Assembly: GCA_903813345.2 (NCBI GenBank)
Contig: CAIIXF020000012.1
Location: 5,829,001-5,893,000 of the forward strand
Length of the DNA stretch: 64,000 bases
Source of the DNA: Owenia fusiformis
Taxonomy: Eukaryota > Annelida > Polychaeta > Sabellida > Oweniidae
Reading direction: 5' to 3'
Shown here: piece by piece, positions 10,101 to 18,745 of the stretch
Position numbering within the stretch: position 1 is the first letter of the stretch
Layout of the letters: every line of letters begins with the position of its first letter
Translations under genes and position numbers: made by a program
The notes under the pieces: generated by a model
What the model was told of the DNA's origin: nothing
Databases searched by the model: none
Seen by the model: the letters and a program-made list of their open reading frames with translations, nothing else

Positions 10101-13100
10101 ACATATTTTGAGGACTGTAACAATTTTCATCACACGTTTCAAAGTTGTCGCCTTGTACTGCTGGGATGGATGAGCCAAATAGACCTTGTCAATGAAATCC
10201 CAATTGAAACCATTCAACTTGAAATATTTACAGATACAAGAACAGACTACTGCCAACTTCTAATTACATTTTGGGCATTCTGGGTTAATTACTTGGTGGC
10301 CATTTTGAATTTTTGATTAAAAAGTGTGATCTTTTATATTACTTTGTCTCGTTTATATTTAAGGTACGGAGAGTCCGATACAAACACAAGCCCCAAGCTC
10401 CTGATGAACTGGACCTTATACATGGAGACTTCATCTTCGCTGATCCTGCTGATATTGAGAAATCTCGCGATCAATGGCATTTAGGGACATCATGGTTAAC
10501 TGGTTTATCTGGAATGGTCCCTTTGAATTACACTGAATGTACTAGTCAAACAGATATGTGGACTTTACATAGGTACATAGTACTACATACCCTTTGGTAT
10601 TGTTTGAGTCACATATAGGTTGAGCCAAGAAATGCAACTTTTTAGATTTGGCAAGGAATTTTTCCGCATGATTACACCAATAAGTATTTCCTAACAAGTC
10701 ATATACCAATGAATTCTCAATCTTAATCCAAAACAACAAAAAATTGTACAATTTTAGTTCCACGGCATGTTTAATGTACAAAGTCAGTTCCATGTACAGC
10801 CCACTTTTTTTTTATTTCAGTTGCTCACAGAATAAAAAAGTAATAAAAAAAAAAAAAGATTAATGATCAAAGGCCCTCGCAAATTTATCTTTACAGTACA
10901 TTTATTGCATTAGGTCCATAACTATGATCGGGTCAGACTGCGGAATGTCCACATTGAATGGTGTACAGGATGGTGCCACGCCCTCATCAAGTCATCATCA
11001 CCAAACACATGTAGATAAACTCATGTCAGAGATTCCAAACAATGCATTATATGCTAAGGTTAGTAATACATCTTTAAAATGATATATTGAGTAATATATC
11101 TTTATAGTAATATATTGAGTAATATATCTTTATACTAATATATTGAGTAATACATCTTTATAGTAATATATTGAGTAATACATCTTTCTAGTGATATATT
11201 GAGTAATACATCTTTAAAGTAATATATTGAATAATATATCTTTATAGTCTATTGAGGAAAATAGACCTGGATTCTATGATTTATGGCGCAATGAATGACT
11301 GAAAGTTTTATTCTGTCCATTATTAAAGATAGTTGCTCTAACATCTTATCAGCAAACATATTCATCAGTAAACATTCTAATCAATCAAGAGACATGTCTT
11401 GATCACTTGTGAAAAGTTTTGAAAAAATATGCTACCGGATATCAAATGAGCAAGTCTTACCAGATGGTGTTCGGCATTTGGCATTTGTAACAAATGGTAG
11501 GTAGTGACATTTATCTACTTTTGTTGTATAACTAAAATTCTTCCAGTAAAAGTAAGTGGTACTGTATATATTCAGGCATGTAATCAGGCATATGCGAGGG
11601 TACGCAGTTGCCTATCCTAAATGATGGAGCAAACGATAAATTGTTGTAAAAAATAAAAAGTAAAGAAAAATATGATGTATACGATGAATAGTGCCCCATT
11701 ATGCAGTCTGACATCGCTCAGAACGCACCATTTAAGGTCTAAAATCAAAAGATTTCTGGAGGGCATGCCCCGTACCTCCCAAGTTTTGCTCGGCCTCGCG
11801 TGTACCTGCTATCAAAATCCTGGTTTATAATTGTTTATGTTTTAAAGGTCAATAAAGTGGCAGATCATGGGGCGTGCAGTAGACCATCGCCACAGGTGCA
11901 TCATGGGCCACGACAAATTTACATAATACGTCACGGTGAAAGAATGGATTTCTGCTTCGGAAGAGATTGGGTCCTGAATTGTTTTGACCAATCAGGTTAT
12001 AAAGATTTACCACGTGGTTAAAATATGGTGGCTTCTTTGTTGTGTAAACATTTTCTAAAATAATAACTTTTCTCTATACTCGCTTTGGTATACAGAGCAT
12101 GGTATAATAGGCTGGTACGGTGTCAATTTACATTTAAATGACTCATTACTTGCTCAAGTGAATGCTGTTTATACAAATTAAAACCATCAAATATTTCATT
12201 TACAATATTTACACATCTGATGAAGATTTGTAAAATAAATATATTGAAAAAGTGAATAAATGCATAAAGCAAAAACTGGAATTGTAATATTGTACATTAA
12301 ATATTTTGTTCCTTTAAGAACTCAAGTTAATTAAAACAAGAAGCTGACCTGTTGTAGTGTTTTTCCAGGTGACTACATAAGGAAAGATTTGAACATGCCT
12401 AAACATTTAGCCAAGAGAGTAGGCGGGAAACACGACTTCAGACATGATTCCCCGCTTACTACACAGGGTCATCACCAGGCTTTTGTTACAGGTATTAATA
12501 ACATTAATTAGATTTGCATAACAGGTTAGATTGTTTTGTAACAAAGCATTTTGACAAAGAAGTTTTATGATGAATGGATATCAAGGTGTAACACACTACA
12601 CAGATGCAAAATCCTTTGTTACGAGCTTTTTGTCAAAATGCTTCCTCATGAAGCTTATTTAACCCTGCTATATATAAGAGGTATATTTCATTCAAAGTCA
12701 AGTTATAAAGTTAATCCTGTGGTACTTTTCGAGATCTTTTTTATGTATGGATAATCATTTTTTGATTGATTGATATTTTCAGAAGTGAATTAAATTGCTA
12801 TTATGACTTTGCCCAAGTGTGCAATTGTGACTTGTGTCTTGTCATTTGGCATTTAACATGGAAGTCTATGGCAGATTAAAAAATTGGACCGAAAAAGTGT
12901 TCACATTGAGAGTTGTTCAGATATACAGGTTTTTCTTTAATTTACTTTTTCAGGTGAAGCAATGCATGAAAAAGATATTGTGATCAGCCATGTCTACTCG
13001 TCTCCTTCTTTAAGGTGTCTACAGACAGCTACACAAATACTCAGAGGTACGCAATATATCTATGTAATACTTGTCATAGGCGTAGATAGCTACTAACACA

Positions 13101-14454
13101 GTCAGTTGCTTCATTGTAATATTACAGAAAATCAATTTTTGGATCAGTCTTTTTTCGACAATATTTATACAAAATTATGTCTCATTAATTACAAATTAAC
13201 TTTTTGCGAAGTTTTCCCTCACCTCTTTTTGATGCTGGTTTTGGTGACTTTTTGAACTGTTTTTAACTGTCATGAAGTGGATTGGGAAGGCAACTACTTC
13301 TGTTGTGGTATCAACTATTTATATTGTTGTCATTGTGTTGCATTTCATTTGATTTATGTGCTAAATCTGCATCCACTAGATCATGTGACCAATATTAACC
13401 AATCAGAACATTTCTAAGGCAACCATACTGGATGAAAAATATTTTAAGTTATCAATCAATAATATATGTATTTTTGTCATTTTTTAACTATATTGTTAAA
13501 TGGATGCTTTTAAACTTCTATTTCAACTTTTAACATTGCAGGACTGAAAACATCAATTCCAATTAGAGTGGAGCCATGTTTGTTTGAATGGTGCGGCTGG
13601 TACACCAACCAAATGCCCAAATTCCTCGCGACTCCCCAGGAATATATAGACTACAATATAAATGTGGACAACACATATAAACCATACTTGCCTGCCAAGA
13701 ACCTCACTACGGAGGAATCTGTGGTTGATCTTTATTCACGTAGTTATCACTTTACAAAACAGGCGCTACACAGACATCATGCCGATGGTACGTACACATT
13801 ATATTTCTTTCTTATCAGTCAACTGTCTAGAATACTCATAATATGGCCTCTTCCTGCCTGTTGTTTTTAATGTTATATATAGTACCTTGATATCATATTA
13901 GCAACCCCAAAAACACAGCCAGTCATATCTTTTATATAGGTGTATCCATGGGCTTTCAACTAGATAATAATTGAAAGTCCATGGTTTAACAAGTGGTATC
14001 ATGTTGATTTTACAGAATCACAGTTTGTATGATTTTTGATCCTGATTTTGTATAAAAGATTGACTCAATGGATTGTGGATGATCTTAAACATGAATGTCT
14101 TGTATTAAGACTTTGTATGAGGGCAGTATTTACATGACTTTAAGGTTTCATGTTGTTTTAACTTTTGATGGTTCCTTTTGTGCTTTCTCTTTATTATAAA
14201 TCTTATAAATTTCAGGGGAGAATATCCTAATCGTCGGACATGCAGGAAGTTTAGAGGTTTGCTCACGTCAGCTCATCGGGAAAACTGCACGCTCGGCCAA
14301 TGACTTTCATGCAATAGTGCGCAACGTGCCTTACTGCGGTGTAGCTGTCTGCCAGGAGGATAAAAAATCAAAATGGCAATTGATTGAATCACCTATTTTA
14401 AGTTTTTGTCATTCTGATAACAAGAAACTCATGCCAAATTTATTAGAAATGTGA
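4198..14454 (+). CDS. UBASH3B: UBASH3A/B (TULA/STS) orthologue, 12 coding exons
   Basis: Exons: 4198-4313, 7350-7403, 8731-8917, 9084-9279, 9488-9657, 10364-10572, 10914-11058, 11848-11995, 12369-12491, 12954-13046, 13542-13787, 14216-14454. All introns are GT-AG and the joined frame gives 641 aa, close to the vertebrate length. Order of domains: UBA (about 26-66, with the QMGF loop), 2H-phosphoesterase (H111xT and H196xS), SH3 (about 242-300, ELDLIHGDF and SGMVPLNY), then a histidine-phosphatase domain with RHGE at 387-390 (H388 the expected nucleophile), [14 protein letters not shown] and the second histidine H571 in VGHAGSLE. All catalytic signatures are kept. In vertebrates this family dephosphorylates tyrosine kinases and binds ubiquitin; that role is inferred here. 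The start at 4198 has a good context (AAAATGG); an in-frame ATG at 4126 would add 24 residues. Vertebrates have A and B paralogues and this single gene cannot be assigned to one. Confidence 0.93.
4562..5139. mobile_element. Non-autonomous DNA transposon, TACAGTGGGG family (copy A2)
   Basis: 578 bp, the same length as the copy at 3144-3721 and very similar throughout. Ends are TACAGTGGGGG and CCCCACTGTA. It lies in UBASH3 intron 1, about 250 bp after exon 1, in the same orientation as the upstream copy. The high similarity implies recent activity. Confidence 0.85.
5516..5770. repeat. Local duplication inside UBASH3 intron 1
   Basis: The stretch ACATTTCTTTACAGA...ATATGGACCGATAATGAA at about 5563-5714 repeats about 4367-4532, which directly follows UBASH3 exon 1. 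Shared landmarks are GCAGCAGCTTCATCTCTGC and CAACGAGGATATTATACACG. It is bracketed by two copies of TGTTATCTCAGTCTCAAGTG (from 5525 and from 5740). It is non-coding. Confidence 0.75.
5944..6799. mobile_element. 856-bp foldback element with GGTAACGGCCGTTACC palindrome (copy F1)
   Basis: It opens ACACTGGTCAGTATCAAGAT and closes with the exact complement ATCTTGATACTGACCAGTGT. Each end carries the 16-bp palindrome GGTAACGGCCGTTACC followed by an AAGGTAACGG/TTCTCATCTAAGATGG-type segment. Weaker complementarity continues inward on both sides (for example CTTAAGGGAAGG against CTTCCCTTAAGCG). No coding frame is seen, so the element is non-autonomous. It lies in UBASH3 intron 1. A diverged relative is at 7830-8690. 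Confidence 0.85.
7535..7782. mobile_element. CAGTGG(T/C)GGATC MITE with 5-bp target duplication
   Basis: It begins CAGTGGTGGATCCAGG and ends GATCAGCCCCTG, imperfect inverted ends. TTCAT lies immediately outside both ends. The centre is a G/C-run and AAATTTTGA-rich stretch that recurs at 52779-52992. It lies in UBASH3 intron 2. Confidence 0.75.
7830..8690. mobile_element. Diverged foldback element (copy F2), split by a LINE fragment
   Basis: The order of segments matches the element at 5944-6799: GGTGGCGGATGG, TTTGATATTTTAACTTTA, CATGGAAACTCTGGAGTATG and ACCATACGTAGGCACCACAG on the left. On the right are TCATACTCCAAAGTTCCGAT, then AACTATAAAGTAGTTTAATT, CGCCATCTTAGATGCGAAGG and a decayed right end. 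The terminal palindrome is degraded. About 435 bp of unrelated sequence (8131-8567) interrupts the right half. Confidence 0.7.
8131..8567 (-). pseudogene. Degraded LINE 3' end (C-terminal zinc-knuckle region of a reverse-transcriptase protein)
   Basis: On the minus strand one frame reads a [13 protein letters not shown] stretch followed by [12 protein letters not shown] (about 8400-8500). This resembles the Cys-x2-Cys..His..Cys segment that follows the reverse transcriptase in LINE ORF2 proteins. The reading then continues in a neighbouring frame (CPPALRM...[11 protein letters not shown]...[10 protein letters not shown]) to a stop at 8226. At least one frameshift is needed, and no polymerase core is present. 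The boundaries were set by where the surrounding foldback element stops and resumes. This is a 5'-truncated, dead copy. The match rests on pattern recognition only. Confidence 0.5.
11061..11250. repeat. 28-bp AT-rich minisatellite, about 6-7 copies
   Basis: The unit is AGTAATATATTGAGTAATAT plus ATCTTTAT with small variants. The array begins two bases after the donor site of UBASH3 exon 7 and fills the first 190 bp of that intron. Confidence 0.85.
11251..11847. other. Rest of UBASH3 intron 7, no gene seen
   Basis: Non-coding. It contains GGCATTTGTAACAAATGGTAGG near 11479, a fragment of the dispersed family described at 22601. Nothing else is recognisable. Confidence 0.45.
13946..13984. repeat. 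CCATGGGCTTTCAA hairpin (H2)
   Basis: Arms CCATGGGCTTTCAA and TTGAAAGTCCATGG surround an 11-base loop. It is related to the hairpin insertion at 2352. It lies in UBASH3 intron 11. No clear flanking duplication. Confidence 0.7.
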
Positions 14455-14670
14455 CAATCGTCATCATTCTCTTAGAGATTGGTAATCTGACAACTAATAC
14501 TGCCGGAGCAGCACCTTCTTCCACTTAATGAGTCTTCTGGTTCAGTTGTTTAATAAGCTTCCAGCTAAATCTGTTATATGCAGATATCTATAAAAGAATT
14601 TGAGATTATAGGGGGTCAGCTTTTACTGGTATGACTCAATCCTAGGCAATATTCAAAGAATAAGGCCACA

Positions 14671-14890
14671 CAGTTTGGTTTATCCACATATGGTTAACCC
14701 AAATATGGTTGATCCACATATGGTTGACCCACATATGGTGTTACCAAATATGGTTTAACCATATATGGTTGAGCCACATATGGTTTACCCATATATGATT
14801 GACCCAAGTATGGTTTACCCAAATATGGTTTACCCATCTATGTTGACCCACACATGGTTGACCCACATGTGTTCGACCCATGTATAGTTT
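14671..14890. repeat. 15-bp minisatellite downstream of UBASH3
   Basis: About 14 variable copies of ACATATGGTTGACCC. Each copy carries the palindrome CATATG or a variant. It starts about 220 bp after the UBASH3 stop and may be inside the 3' UTR. The minus strand reads as a VNHIW-type pentapeptide repeat, a by-product of the 15-bp unit. Confidence 0.85.
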
Positions 14891-15111
14891 AGATATGTGA
14901 GCTGGCATCACATATTTATTCACATGTATATTTTTTGTATCAATAGACTTTATATACAATATGAAGCATAACTGAAAAGAACATGAGTGCATATAGGCAA
15001 TGTATTTTTGCATTATTGATTATTGAGGCTTACAACTGGTTGCATTTTATGACCAGCATGCTTCAGTTAAAGTACTGTAAAACCTTCGTCACACCTGGTT
15101 GCATTTTATGA

Positions 15112-15283
15112 CCTTCGTCACACCTGGTGATCTGACAAAATGAACGGAGGGGGGATGCAGCGATGAGCAATTCAATGGATTAACTTTCCTGTGAATAAAA
15201 TTTTTTCCAGATTTTTTTAGTGTTTTAGCAGAATTCATTGCATTCCCACTCCATCTGTTCATTTTGTCCGATCACTGGGCGTG
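15112..15283. mobile_element. MITE with CCTTCGTCACACCTGG ends
   Basis: The left part CACACCTGGTGATCTGACAA and the right part TTGTCCGATCACTGGGCGTG are reverse complements with a few mismatches, extending inward through AATGAACGGAG/CTGTTCATT. The left end is preceded by a partial direct duplication (CCTTCGTCACACCTGG also at about 15093). There is no coding capacity. Confidence 0.7.
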
Positions 15284-16070
15284 TTTAGTAAGTGGAACTC
15301 TTGCGAGTCCAATGACCAATCGACTTAATGTTTTAATTAACAGGTTTTGTGGTGCTTTATGTATTATTTAACAAACATACAATTTCTTTATATTGTAAAC
15401 ATGTTGACTGATGACACCTATAGTACTGAGTTACACATTGTGGCAGAATGTAATAAACAATTTATTTCATGCTTAGCAAGCAATAGTTCATATGTAACGG
15501 CAATATACATGAATTTATACAAGTTTCATCAACTAGAGCTTTTCTTTGTTGATACTAGCAATTGTCTTATCAAATGAGTGTTTCTCACCCTCTCATTGGC
15601 TAGGGACTGATCACATGATAAAAATTCATTTTAAACTATATTTTTTATATACACTCAGTATCTTCTCTGCCTATATGTACGAGAAACAACAATGAATAAT
15701 AAAACAAATATTCCATTCTATTTTCAGTGAGTGCATTTTCATCATTATTGTACCTCCTCTACTTAAGAAAATGTAGAGTATGAATTCACCTCAGTAAAAT
15801 GGAATATTTGATATATGTATTCGGAGTATCATATACCAGTACAGGAAATGCAATAAATCAACTATACATAATATGTCAATCGCAATACTCAGGATCTTTA
15901 ACTGTAATCTTTTATATTTGTTTCAAGGTAAAACACCTTTAATAATTTTTAGAAACTAAGGATTTTTAACCTATAAATAAACTAAAAAAACAAGTGTTTT
16001 CAACTCATAATTATTATGTCACAACATAATGTTTTGCCCACCACTATATGGAGCATCCAGTTGTTATGTC
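15284..16070. other. Non-coding, no gene seen
   Basis: AT-rich intergenic sequence. The short open frame at 15347-15577 has no domain-like features. Confidence 0.45.
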
Positions 16071-16200
16071 ACAACTAAAAAGTGGTGACATATTTTTATG
16101 GTCTCCATTTTTATTACGACGGTTGATGATCGGCGTTTGGTGTCTGTAACAAATGGTGGTGGTATTTTGCATGTTAATGCCTTGTTAGTGTTTGGTGTCT
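16071..16200. repeat. Dispersed AAGTGGTGACATAT repeat fragment
   Basis: It contains AAGTGGTGACATAT, GGCGTTTGGTGTCTGTAACA and TTTTGCATGTTAATGCCTTG, shared with fragments at 8970-9020, 9297-9395, 11467-11510, 22601-22720 and 30497-30560. Ends are not defined. Confidence 0.6.
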
Positions 16201-16248
16201 TCCTTGTGTAATGTTTGATGGGTTTCATTATATTTTAGGCAATGTTTG

Positions 16249-16470
16249 CAGGGTGTCACATAAATATGTTCTCCCTTCAACTTTAACATCCACATAATGT
16301 TACATAACTTTTTTGTCTGCATGATATCTGAATTGTTCTTTAGGCCATTAAAACTTCATTGAGCAACTCTACAAGAAATTCCAGGTGACTAGATTAAATT
16401 GATGCACTTTTATGCGCAAAAGTTCATACTCTTGAAATTAAGGGGGAGAACATATTAATTTGACACCCTG
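16249..16470. mobile_element. 222-bp MITE with CAGGGTGTCA ends
   Basis: It begins CAGGGTGTCACATAAATATG and ends with the near complement CATATTAATTTGACACCCTG, extended by GTTCTCCCT/AGGGGGAGAA. It resembles mariner-type terminal repeats. No transposase frame. Confidence 0.75.
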
Positions 16471-16773
16471 TATAAGACTAATTGTGTAGTTATAAGTAAT
16501 TTGTTGTAAGTAAAAAGTTAAAAGTAATATATGTTGGAAGTAATATGTTATAAGTAATATGTTTTAAGTAATTGATGAAAATGATTTGGATACCCCCTCC
16601 ACTATAAACAAAATGGTAAAGGCTTTGTTAAAGGGTTTATTTCGAAATGTGCACTGTCAATACAAAAAAGATCTAATGCCATTATGATGCCATTTTGATT
16701 GTTTAGAGTTAAAAAAGCTGTAAAATTTGGCTGTGGTGTCATTCCATATCCAAAATGCATCATTTTTCATTGA

Positions 16774-16901
16774 AAAGCTGAACAAATGTAAGATGAAGCT
16801 ATGGTAAAGCTGAACAAATGTAAGATGAAGCTATGCTAAAGCTGAACAAATGTAAGATGAAGCTATGCTAAAGCTGAACAAATGTAAGATGAAGCTATGC
16901 T
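16774..16901. repeat. 32-bp minisatellite, 4 copies
   Basis: The unit is AAAGCTGAACAAATGTAAGA plus TGAAGCTATGCT. The four copies are almost identical. Confidence 0.9.
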
Positions 16902-16945
16902 GATGTAATTTTAGTTGAAATCCATGTGCATAAATTCCGAGAGGA

Positions 16946-17014
16946 TACAGGGTGACCCAAAGACCCAAACCTCTGAGAAAAATAGAAGGTTGCATTTTAT
17001 GTGGTCACCCTGTA
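16946..17014. repeat. 69-bp hairpin with TACAGGGTGACC ends
   Basis: It begins TACAGGGTGACCC and ends GGTCACCCTGTA, perfect inverted ends of 12 bp. The inner sequence AACCT..AGAAGGTTGCATTTT resembles the units of the array at 37594-38100. Confidence 0.7.
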
Positions 17015-17626
17015 TTTTGTGGTTTTGTTCTTTTTCAAGTACTAAAAAGAATGGTCCATTGTCTATTTTATCAATATTTGTAAACAGTTTATTCCCAAGT
17101 TTGTATTATTATTGCATAATCTGACATTTGATAGACTGCAGTCTACAGTCTACAGTGTAGATGATATTTTTAGTTATTTTAAATACACATGCCTTGGTTT
17201 TGGGTGAAAATCCCATTGCATGCTTACCATTACCAGTGTAATATGTATCATAGTAATTAAAATATAATACCCCGGTATGAGAACATGTTTTACTAATTTA
17301 CAATCATTTTAATTAAAGTGGCTTATCTTCTTAAGTGATAGATTGACCCACTTTGATGGTTTAAATCCATTGTACTACCATTACCATATAAGTATTCACA
17401 TCATTTATTATATGTAATTAGTATTCAAGACATCACCGTTTTGATTGTGTGTAGAAATAAATATTAATACAAAAATAAATTAATCTGGTTGTCCTGATTT
17501 CTGTGTATATAATGGCAAGCATTACTTTGTCAAGCTTACATTCACTTTGTTGGGGGCGGGGGTCTTATTGCCATTTGCAAACCCATAGATGCTATTCATA
17601 CGGTAAGTTCATATATCATACAGTTT
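17015..17626. other. Non-coding, no gene seen
   Basis: AT-rich intergenic sequence with no coding frame or repeat recognised, apart from CAGTCTACAGTCTACAG-type doubling near 17141. Confidence 0.45.
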
Positions 17627-18091
17627 GTTCAAAAGCCAACTGAACAACCCATTAAAAAAGCAATTAAATAATGCATCCAAAAAGCTGATCAACTGATCAA
17701 AAAAGCAACTGAACAACCCATCAAAAAAGCATCTGAACAACCCATCAAAAAAGCAACTGAACAACCTGTCAAAAAAGCAACTGAACAACTCAACTAAAAA
17801 GCAAATGCCGAATAACACATCCAAAAAGCACCTGAACAACCTATCCCAAAAAATTAACTGAACAACCCATCAAAAAGCAAATGATCAACCCTTCCAAAAA
17901 AAAAAAATAATGCATCCAAAAAGTAACTCATCAACCCATCCAAAAAACGACTTATCAACTCATTAAAAAAGCAACTTAACAGCCCATCCAGAAAGCAACT
18001 GATCAAAAATAGCAACTGAACAACCCATCCAAAAAGCAACTTAATAACGCATCCAAAAAGAAATTGAACAACCCATCCAAAAAGCAACTGG
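17627..18091. repeat. About 24-bp minisatellite upstream of COA5
   Basis: Variable copies of CAACTGAACAACCCATCMAA plus AAAG run for 465 bp, with unit length drifting between about 20 and 27 bp. It ends about 260 bp before the COA5 start codon. Minus-strand frames across it (FFDGLFSC-like repeats) are by-products. Confidence 0.85.
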
Positions 18092-18350
18092 CCAAACTAT
18101 AATTGGAAATACTGACAAATCATTGGTTGACCATAAGCACACAAATAATCTGATGGTTAATTGTTCCTAATCTCTGGGAATAGTGAACACTCTAATCTTG
18201 AGTTTGGACTGTTTCGCTAAAGCGAATTAGATTTCAATGATTAGCTGTTCTAAATCACTCTTCAAATAAGGAGGAATGAAAATTTCATAAGCCCGAAAAG
18301 ATCGTAAAGCCGCCTGTTTTATTGAATAGCTTTGGATAGATGTTGTAATC

Positions 18351-18608
18351 ATGAGCCAAATTGAGGAGGAAGGTATTTCCAAACCCAAAGCTGCTTGTAG
18401 TGGCCTTAGAGACGAATTAAAGGAGTGTTTACTCAAGACTGATTGTGTAAGAAAATATCACCACACTCCACGCGAATGTTTGGTTGGAAAGGGTGGTGAA
18501 GAATATCAAATACCGCCCGAGTGTCAGTCTATAAGAGTAGCTTTCTTTGAATGTAAAAGGTCTATACTTGACATGAGAACACGATTTAGAGGTCGTAAAG
18601 GATATTAG
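18351..18608 (+). CDS. COA5: Cytochrome c oxidase assembly factor 5 (COA5/PET191), single exon
   Basis: 85 aa from one uninterrupted exon; vertebrate COA5 is 74 aa. It has the twin CX9C pattern: C16/C26 (ACSGLRDELKEC) and C58/C68 (CQSIRVAFFEC), plus C32 and C43. The tail AFFECKRS..DMRTRFRGRKGY is nearly identical to the family's ending. The extra length is a roughly 10-residue insert between the cysteine pairs (KGGEEYQIPPE) and a longer N terminus. The family acts in the mitochondrial intermembrane space in complex IV assembly; the CX9C pairs form a disulfide-linked helical hairpin. The start is the first ATG, with a weak context. It is unspliced while its neighbours are spliced, and MRM1 begins 137 bp downstream on the same strand. 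A 12-bp inverted repeat (GATTTAGAGGTC / GACCTCTAAATC) straddles the stop codon. Confidence 0.95.
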   Translation: MSQIEEEGISKPKAACSGLRDELKECLLKTDCVRKYHHTPRECLVGKGGEEYQIPPECQSIRVAFFECKRSILDMRTRFRGRKGY

Positions 18609-18745
18609 ACCTCTAAATCTAAATCGGGAACATTACACTGTACATATGTAGACTATTTACAAACAGATCTTTGAAGGAAATTTGCTGAACACTATAATAT
18701 AAATATAAGCCGTGTGAATTTGTCAAAAATCTTCAGGCGTACACA

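Noticed and set aside
14741-15013. Minus-strand frame ending in VNHIW repeats
   Set aside because: By-product of the 15-bp array downstream of UBASH3.
17609-18087. Minus-strand frames with FFDGLFSC-like repeats resembling a membrane protein
   Set aside because: They are read through the 24-bp minisatellite upstream of COA5. Hydrophobicity comes from the complement of its A-rich unit.
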